DNA of 5,000 nt from an uncultured Collinsella sp. (GTDB lineage Bacteria; Actinomycetota; Coriobacteriia; Coriobacteriales; Coriobacteriaceae). Numbering within the stretch: the first letter of the stretch is position 1; every line of letters starts with the position of its first letter. A program made the translations under genes and the position numbers. Of the stretch, positions 1 to 3,988 are shown in pieces. Under the pieces are notes generated by a model, which was not told the DNA's origin, searched no databases, and saw nothing but the letters and a program-made list of their open reading frames with translations. The stretch spans positions 1 to 5,000 of the forward strand of contig USQE01000116.1 in NCBI GenBank assembly GCA_900556675.1. The letters run 5' to 3'.

Positions 1-249
1 TCCGAGCTCAAGGCCGGCCGCGTTGAGTATCGTGCCGACCGCTACGGCATCTGCCACGTGCCCCTGGGCAAGAAGTCCTTCTCTGAGCAGCAGCTCGTCG
101 AGAACTACGCTGCCCTGTACACCGAGATCCTGCGCGTCAAGCCCTCTTCTGCTAAGGGCAAGTACGTCAAGTCCATCTCCGTGTCTTCCACCATGGGCCC
201 TGGCGTCAAGGTCGATCCCGCTATCCAGCGTGACTTCCTGGCTGAGTAA
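1..249 (+). CDS. rplA: 50S ribosomal protein L1, C-terminal part
   Basis: This is the last 82 codons of ribosomal protein L1; the gene begins left of the window (full-length bacterial L1 is about 230 residues). Reading frame 1 from base 1 gives [23 protein letters not shown], then a helical stretch, then the diagnostic L1 tail [11 protein letters not shown], ending with TAA at 247-249. The AGRVEYR...HVPLGK segment re-enters domain I of the two-domain L1 fold after the inserted domain II. Known of the family: L1 binds 23S rRNA at the L1 stalk, helps release deacylated tRNA from the E site, and often represses its own L11-L1 mRNA. The regulatory leader would be upstream and is not visible. A strong hairpin 37 bases after the stop suggests that the operon ends here and that rplJ-rplL do not follow directly. 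The internal GTG at 58 is not a start. Confidence 0.96.
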   Translation, partial: SELKAGRVEYRADRYGICHVPLGKKSFSEQQLVENYAALYTEILRVKPSSAKGKYVKSISVSSTMGPGVKVDPAIQRDFLAE

Positions 250-285
250 CTGCTAGTTACTGCCTGAGCAAAGCAAGCATTGCTA

Positions 286-324
286 AAGAAACCCGGTTCC
301 GCCTCGTGTGGGACCGGGTTTCTT
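286..324 (+). terminator. Rho-independent terminator after rplA
   Basis: The 15-base arms 286-300 (AAGAAACCCGGTTCC) and 310-324 (GGGACCGGGTTTCTT) pair throughout, with one G:U wobble, around a 9-base loop. The stem is GC-rich at the top and A/T-rich at the base, and the 3' arm supplies the U-run (TTTCTT), the usual form of an intrinsic terminator. It lies 37 bases beyond the rplA stop. Its symmetry means it could also stop transcription arriving from the convergent minus-strand operon that passes the hairpin at 340-378. Confidence 0.88.
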
Positions 325-339
325 GCAATCGCGTGCCAA

Positions 340-378
340 AACCACCTCAAAGGGGTCAGCGTCCCCTTTGAGGTGGTT
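340..378 (-). terminator. Terminator of the metallophosphoesterase operon, family A hairpin
   Basis: The perfect 16-base arms 340-355 and 363-378 enclose a 7-base loop. Read on the minus strand, the stem is followed directly by TTTT. The TAA stop of the phosphoesterase (379-377) overlaps the first arm, so the translation stop and the terminator stem are fused. It is closely related in sequence and arrangement to the hairpin at 3056-3094, with the A-T pair in the stem flipped between the two. Together with 286-324 it forms back-to-back terminators between convergent operons. Confidence 0.85.
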
Positions 379-1087
379 ACCAGGGTGTTCTGGCTGTTGA
401 GGACTCGATAGCATCGTGGCGTTTGAGCTCGCGGCGCATGGTTTGCGAGTTGAGCCAGGCTGCCTGCCAGCCACGGATGGGGTAGCGCGTCTGGTCGAGC
501 TCAAACTGCGTATAGCCGCAGGCGTTGATGATCGTCGTTCCACACACATGCTGCCGCTCGCGCTGAAAATCGTAGCCGTAGCTTTGGTGCACATGCCCGT
601 GCACCATGTAGTCGGGATTCCAGGATTCGAGTGCTGTGTTAAAGCACTCGAATCCTCGATGCGGCAGATCGTCCAGATCACCCATACCGGCGGCGGGTGC
701 ATGGGTAAGCAGAATGTCGCACCCGCCGACCATCCTAACCTTACGCGACAGCTTACGCATGCGCTTGGACATCTCGCGTTCGGTGTACATGTTGGCGCCG
801 TCGCGATAACGCATGGACCCGCCAAGGCCCGCAATGCGAATCCCTCGGTACGTGTACACGCTGTCCTCTACGCAGATACATCCACCCGGTGCATGACGTG
901 CGTAGCGGTCATCGTGATTGCCGCGCACGTAGATGAGCGGTTTGTTGATGACCGTAACCAAAAACTCAAGATAGTCCGGGTCCAGATCGCCGGCGGACAA
1001 AATCAGGTCGACTCCCTCAAAGCGTTCCTTGCGAAAGCACTCCCAAAGGCATCGTTCTTCGGTATCGGCTATGGCAAGGATTTTCAT
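377..1087 (-). CDS. Calcineurin-like metallophosphoesterase family protein
   Basis: A 236-residue protein of the calcineurin-like phosphoesterase superfamily, cytoplasmic (no signal peptide or TM segment). The metal-site motifs appear in order: AIADTE (D8), AGDLD (D34), RGNHDD (N57, H58, D59), LLTHAP (H129) and HGHVH (H165, H167). The first motif is D-T-E instead of the usual D-x-H, so one metal ligand is altered; I believe a sub-branch of the family shares this, but I could not check. The family hydrolyses phosphomono- or phosphodiesters with two metal ions; the substrate cannot be read from the sequence. The ATG (1087-1085) overlaps the TGA of the upstream BMP-domain gene (ATGA at 1087-1084). 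There is no convincing Shine-Dalgarno sequence of its own, so translational coupling is likely. Its TAA lies in the arm of the terminator hairpin. The gene contains a 14-bp inverted repeat at 622-656. Confidence 0.93.
   Translation of the reverse strand: MKILAIADTEERCLWECFRKERFEGVDLILSAGDLDPDYLEFLVTVINKPLIYVRGNHDDRYARHAPGGCICVEDSVYTYRGIRIAGLGGSMRYRDGANMYTEREMSKRMRKLSRKVRMVGGCDILLTHAPAAGMGDLDDLPHRGFECFNTALESWNPDYMVHGHVHQSYGYDFQRERQHVCGTTIINACGYTQFELDQTRYPIRGWQAAWLNSQTMRRELKRHDAIESSTARTPW
622..656. repeat. Perfect 14-bp inverted repeat inside the phosphoesterase gene
   Basis: Arms 622-635 (AGGATTCGAGTGCT) and 643-656 (AGCACTCGAATCCT) are exact reverse complements around a 7-base loop (636-642). 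The element lies wholly within the coding sequence, covering about residues 144-156 (GFECFNTALES). No U-run follows on either strand, so it is not a typical terminator. It could form a stable hairpin in the mRNA or be a dyad protein-binding site. Function is unknown. Confidence 0.8.
1084..1087 (-). promoter_or_regulatory. ATGA stop/start overlap coupling the two operon genes
   Basis: On the minus strand the four bases ATGA contain both the ATG of the phosphoesterase and the TGA of the BMP-domain gene. The preceding bases (CTGCCCT) carry no purine-rich ribosome-binding site, which favours translation of the second gene by re-initiating ribosomes and a fixed ratio of the two products. Confidence 0.8.
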
Positions 1088-3000
1088 AGGGCAGGGACTT
1101 TCGGCTCATCGTCGAGCTGCGGAATGGTGCCTACCACGTTGTCCGCCAGCCAATTCATCTCGACAATCTGCGTGCTCGGCAGCGGAGGGAAGCCTTCGAT
1201 CTGTACCACGCCGTTCTGGCTGTGGAGCTCGCCGCCAAAGGGGTTGATGGATCCCTCAACAATGCCGTTGCGGAGCAACTGCACGAGTTTGCGCGTTTGG
1301 TAGGGTAGGCCCGGAGCGTAACGGATGTCGATAACGCCGGAGCTCATGCCATACCAGTAGTTGACAGCGCGCACTTGGTTGTCGTCGCTGGTCTCGTCCC
1401 ACGTGCCGTGAAGAAGGCTGCGAACGATGAGCTCGTAGTAACGGCCCCAGTTCCATACGGGCATGGCGATGCCGGTGACTTTGTCGTCGACCAAGCGGTG
1501 AAGCCCGTAGGCCGTTGGGTCTTCGAGCGACTTTGACATGTCAGCGCCGGTCATGACGCTTACGCCTTCGCGGCACATGGCTTCGGCAAGACCACCGGCG
1601 GGAACATCGCCCCAGGTGAGGATGACCTGCGCGCGCGGGTCGAGCAGCGAGGCGCCAATCGCAAAGGCGTTGATCTCGCTGAGTGCGCCCGAGGCGAAGA
1701 CCGACGCGTGGTAACCGATGCGGTGGTTGTCCGCCATGCTGGCCGCAAGGGCGCCCAGCAGAAACTTGGCCTCGTACATCTTGCCAAAGTACGAACGGAC
1801 GCTTTGATGGGGAAGGCCGATAGAGCAGTTGAGGAACCGAACCCGGGGATACTCAACGGCAGCCCTGAGCGTGTATTCCATCAGGCGGTGCGAGGTCGAG
1901 AAGATGACGTTTGCTCCATGTTTGACAGCCGTTTCCACGGCGGCGTAGAACACATCCGGATCGTGACAGTCCTCGAACGCCTCGGTGCGCACGATACCGC
2001 CAAAGTGCTCATCGAGATACTGACGCCCTTGGTCGTGCAGGCTGTCCCAGCTCGACGTCGCACAGGGGAACTCATGGATAAAGGCGATGCGCAGGGGGTT
2101 GGCCGTCGAGTAGACGGTCTTGCCCATAAAGAAGTTGAGCACGCCGGAGGTGGACTTGGCGGGCGACTCTTCCTCATCGACGCTCGGTGCTTCGACAAGA
2201 TCGACCTTGTCCTCGTTATTTTTGCCGGCAATGACCAGCTCACGCCAAATCTTACACAGGCGGTTTACGACGATATCCGTCGGCGTATCCAGCAGGCGGT
2301 CCTGGTTGTACACATTGAGGTAGACGAGCATGGCGTCTGCGGGCGTAATGTCCAGGTGGTCGCCGCCTGCGCGAAGGTAGGCGCGCTTAAAGAGTAGGAA
2401 GGTGTGGCGCAGGTAGTCGACCTTTTTCTGCGGCCATTTTTCGATAAGGTCCTGACCGAGCATCTTGGCGAGCGTCTCGTAGCTTCCCTCGCGCGAGAAC
2501 TCGATCTCGTATAGGGGGCAGACGCGCCAAAACGCACAGAACTCACCGTACAGGCGGCTTTCGACGGAATCCCATGTGCCGGGGTAGAGACGGGTGACCT
2601 TGGCCGAAACCGTCGGGGCGTCCAGGAATTTGAGGACACTGACGCGCTTGTTGCCCTCTTGGACGTAAAACCGATGCATGAACTCGGTGACGATGACGGG
2701 ATCGCGACAGCCCTCGGTCACCTGGATGTCGTAGAGGTTGGACCACTTGCGGGCGAACTCTGTGCTAAACGGCAGCAAGGGCATAAAGTTGCATGAAAAG
2801 GCCGACTGACGGCCCTTGGTAACCGTGCCGACGACCATTTCGAGCGGAATGTCTCTCAGGCCGACATTCTCTCGCTGGCCCAAGGGGAGCTGGGCAACCA
2901 AGCTATCGAGGTCCGTAAGGTACGGATGCTCGCTTTGACTAATGGCGCGTCGACGTCCTTGCTCGCCGCGCTTGCGTGCTTGACGATAGGCCTCTTCCAT
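1084..3000 (-). CDS. Cytosolic BMP/PnrA-type substrate-binding protein with ParB-like N-terminal region
   Basis: A 638-residue protein in two parts. Residues 1-25 are charged and basic, with no signal peptide and no lipobox Cys. About residues 48-140 resemble a ParB/sulfiredoxin-type fold: DIPLEMVVG at the start, then FMPLLP, RDPVIV and the signature VQEGNKRVSVLKFL (113-126). Residues 140-260 are mainly helical, followed by an acidic linker (263-280, DEEES). From about residue 303 comes a BMP (Med/PnrA) ligand-binding domain: RIAFIHEFP; HGANVIFSTS then YPRVRFLN (361-391); YEAKFLLGALAA with HRIGYHAS (409-433); and INAFAIGASLLDP (443-455). Classical BMP proteins are lipoproteins that deliver purine nucleosides to ABC transporters. 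Here no export signal and no permease or ATPase genes are seen, so a cytosolic sensor or regulator is more likely (inference). I recall similar long fusions, annotated only as BMP proteins, in Clostridia and Coriobacteriia. The start is supported by AAGGGAG seven bases upstream. Confidence 0.88.
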   Translation of the reverse strand: MEEAYRQARKRGEQGRRRAISQSEHPYLTDLDSLVAQLPLGQRENVGLRDIPLEMVVGTVTKGRQSAFSCNFMPLLPFSTEFARKWSNLYDIQVTEGCRDPVIVTEFMHRFYVQEGNKRVSVLKFLDAPTVSAKVTRLYPGTWDSVESRLYGEFCAFWRVCPLYEIEFSREGSYETLAKMLGQDLIEKWPQKKVDYLRHTFLLFKRAYLRAGGDHLDITPADAMLVYLNVYNQDRLLDTPTDIVVNRLCKIWRELVIAGKNNEDKVDLVEAPSVDEEESPAKSTSGVLNFFMGKTVYSTANPLRIAFIHEFPCATSSWDSLHDQGRQYLDEHFGGIVRTEAFEDCHDPDVFYAAVETAVKHGANVIFSTSHRLMEYTLRAAVEYPRVRFLNCSIGLPHQSVRSYFGKMYEAKFLLGALAASMADNHRIGYHASVFASGALSEINAFAIGASLLDPRAQVILTWGDVPAGGLAEAMCREGVSVMTGADMSKSLEDPTAYGLHRLVDDKVTGIAMPVWNWGRYYELIVRSLLHGTWDETSDDNQVRAVNYWYGMSSGVIDIRYAPGLPYQTRKLVQLLRNGIVEGSINPFGGELHSQNGVVQIEGFPPLPSTQIVEMNWLADNVVGTIPQLDDEPKVPAL

Positions 3001-3007
3001 AGTTTTG

Positions 3008-3014
3008 CTCCCTT
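3008..3014 (-). promoter_or_regulatory. Ribosome-binding site of the BMP-domain gene
   Basis: The minus strand reads AAGGGAG, seven bases before the ATG at 3000-2998. This spacing fixes the start of the 638-residue protein. Confidence 0.75.
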
Positions 3015-3027
3015 AGTCGTTTAAACA

Positions 3028-3056
3028 ACTATATGAACTATGGTACCACGAATGAA
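3028..3056 (-). promoter_or_regulatory. Possible promoter of the BMP-phosphoesterase operon
   Basis: On the minus strand a good -10 (TATAGT, 3033-3028) lies 17 bases after a weak -35 (TTCATT, 3056-3051). The region is AT-rich compared with its surroundings and sits between the channel-gene terminator and the start codon, the only intergenic space available. The -35 matches consensus at only three of six positions. Transcription would start near 3021, inside the 8-bp palindrome GTTTAAAC (3019-3026), giving a leader of only about 20 bases. Confidence 0.35.
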
Positions 3057-3094
3057 AACCACCACAAAGGTGCCTGTCCCCTTTGTGGTGGTTT
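3056..3094 (-). terminator. Terminator of the MscS-family gene, family A hairpin
   Basis: The perfect 15-base arms 3056-3070 and 3080-3094 enclose a 9-base loop; on the minus strand the second arm ends in a run of four T. The channel gene's TAA stop (3095-3093) overlaps the first arm. The minus-strand core GGGGACAGGCACC resembles a motif I recall recurring between genes in several bacterial groups; this is memory, not a search. It separates the channel gene from the BMP operon just before that operon's promoter region. Confidence 0.85.
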
Positions 3095-3860
3095 AGGCGA
3101 TGATGGGGGCGATGGCGCGAATGCAGGCGTCGGCCGCCGTGAAAGTGGTGCTGTCGTCGCTGACGATAAAGATGATCTTGCCCTTAATGCCAAAGTCGCC
3201 GATCTCGCTAAAGAGCACGTAGGGCTCCTTGTCAAAGCCAGAGATGGGAAGCACGGCGGCCTTGGTGGCGCTGGTCAGCTCGTCCGCCAGTGCGTCGAGC
3301 GAGGCCCACTTGGATGTGTCCTTTACGGCAACGGGCACAGCCACACGCCCAAAGGGCATGAGATGCACGAGCGTGTTCTTGGAGATATTTGAGTTGGGGA
3401 CGATGATGGTCTGCCCGCAGGCGTCCTCGATGGTCGTATGACGCCAGGTGATGTCCTGGACCACGCCCGACACGCCACCGACTTCGATATTGTCGCCGGG
3501 CTTGATGATGCCCATAAAGGTTACCTGCATGCCGCCGATAAGGTTTGAGAGCGTGTCCTGAAAGCCGAGCGAGATGGCGATGCCGCCGACGCCAAGAGCG
3601 GCGACGAGGGCGTTTGCGTTAATGCCAAAGCAGTTGTCGAGGATAAAGCTGCCGCCGATCATCCAGATGACGGCGCGCGCAATGTTGATGAAGATACTCG
3701 ATGCCGGAAGCGGGTTGTCGTCGCGGTTGAGCAGGTGGCGCAGGGTCTTGGATACGACCTTGGTGGCGATGGCGGTGCCTATTACCAAGATGCCGGCCCA
3801 GATGATGTTGTGGACCCACCGTTGTTCAAAGAAATGAAGAATCGGTTCAAACAATTCCAT
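3093..3860 (-). CDS. MscS-family small-conductance mechanosensitive ion channel
   Basis: A 255-residue membrane protein of the MscS family, slightly shorter than E. coli MscS (286). There are three predicted TM helices: about 17-35, 57-76 and the pore-lining 84-113. The third has the Gly/Ala-rich packing pattern AALGVGGIAISLGFQDTL followed by SNLIGG. Next comes the conserved MscS beta domain: IKPGDNIEVGGVSGVVQDI (119-137), the TTIEDACGQ turn, and VPNSNIS (154-160). Residues 170-255 form the short cytoplasmic alpha/beta domain and end in AIAPIIA. Known of the family: a homoheptameric channel in the cytoplasmic membrane that opens on membrane tension and releases small solutes upon hypo-osmotic shock. 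The start is fixed by GAGGAGG ten bases upstream. Terminators on both sides suggest a single-gene unit; I could not find a convincing promoter in the 40 bases between the upstream terminator and the start. Confidence 0.95.
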   Translation of the reverse strand: MELFEPILHFFEQRWVHNIIWAGILVIGTAIATKVVSKTLRHLLNRDDNPLPASSIFINIARAVIWMIGGSFILDNCFGINANALVAALGVGGIAISLGFQDTLSNLIGGMQVTFMGIIKPGDNIEVGGVSGVVQDITWRHTTIEDACGQTIIVPNSNISKNTLVHLMPFGRVAVPVAVKDTSKWASLDALADELTSATKAAVLPISGFDKEPYVLFSEIGDFGIKGKIIFIVSDDSTTFTAADACIRAIAPIIA

Positions 3861-3870
3861 GTTGGGAAAA

Positions 3871-3877
3871 CCTCCTC
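3871..3877 (-). promoter_or_regulatory. Strong ribosome-binding site of the MscS-family gene
   Basis: The minus strand reads GAGGAGG, close to a full anti-Shine-Dalgarno match, ten bases before the ATG at 3860-3858. It decides the start codon. Confidence 0.8.
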
Positions 3878-3902
3878 ATGATCGTCCAACCATGATACCC
3901 AC

Positions 3903-3938
3903 CAAAAGCCCGTCCGATCACATTCGGACGGGCTTTTG
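3903..3938 (-). terminator. Rho-independent terminator after the chimeric 5'-nucleotidase gene
   Basis: The perfect 15-base arms 3903-3917 (CAAAAGCCCGTCCGA) and 3924-3938 enclose a 6-base loop. On the minus strand the GC-rich stem ends in GGGCTTTTG, giving a run of four T. It lies 50 bases after the TAA of the chimeric gene and 43 bases before the channel gene start. Its sequence is unrelated to the family A hairpins at 340-378 and 3056-3094. A matching AAAAGC on the other strand makes it nearly symmetrical. Confidence 0.87.
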
Positions 3939-3988
3939 CGCTCGATATAAGGTTTGTACGGCGGGGCTGCAAGGCCCGGCGGTGTAGC

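Noticed and set aside
283..834. Minus-strand open frame of 183 codons
   Set aside because: It overlaps the phosphoesterase in another frame and runs through both terminator hairpins; its composition (many Pro, Ser, Arg, Cys) is typical of an out-of-frame reading.
416..1303. Long plus-strand open frame of 295 codons
   Set aside because: It is antisense to the phosphoesterase and the end of the BMP-domain gene, has no recognisable motif or ribosome-binding site, and arises from the GC-rich codon pattern of the real genes.
1708..2397. Plus-strand open frame of 229 codons
   Set aside because: It is antisense to the BMP-domain gene, whose domain content is clear; no family resemblance was seen in the antisense product.
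3019..3026. Palindrome GTTTAAAC in the leader of the BMP operon
   Set aside because: An 8-bp palindrome is common by chance in an AT-rich spacer; there is no second copy or other support for an operator.
3892..3897. TATCAT (minus strand) as the -10 of the channel gene
   Set aside because: The -35 would fall inside the terminator stem and no acceptable hexamer is found at 16-18 bases.
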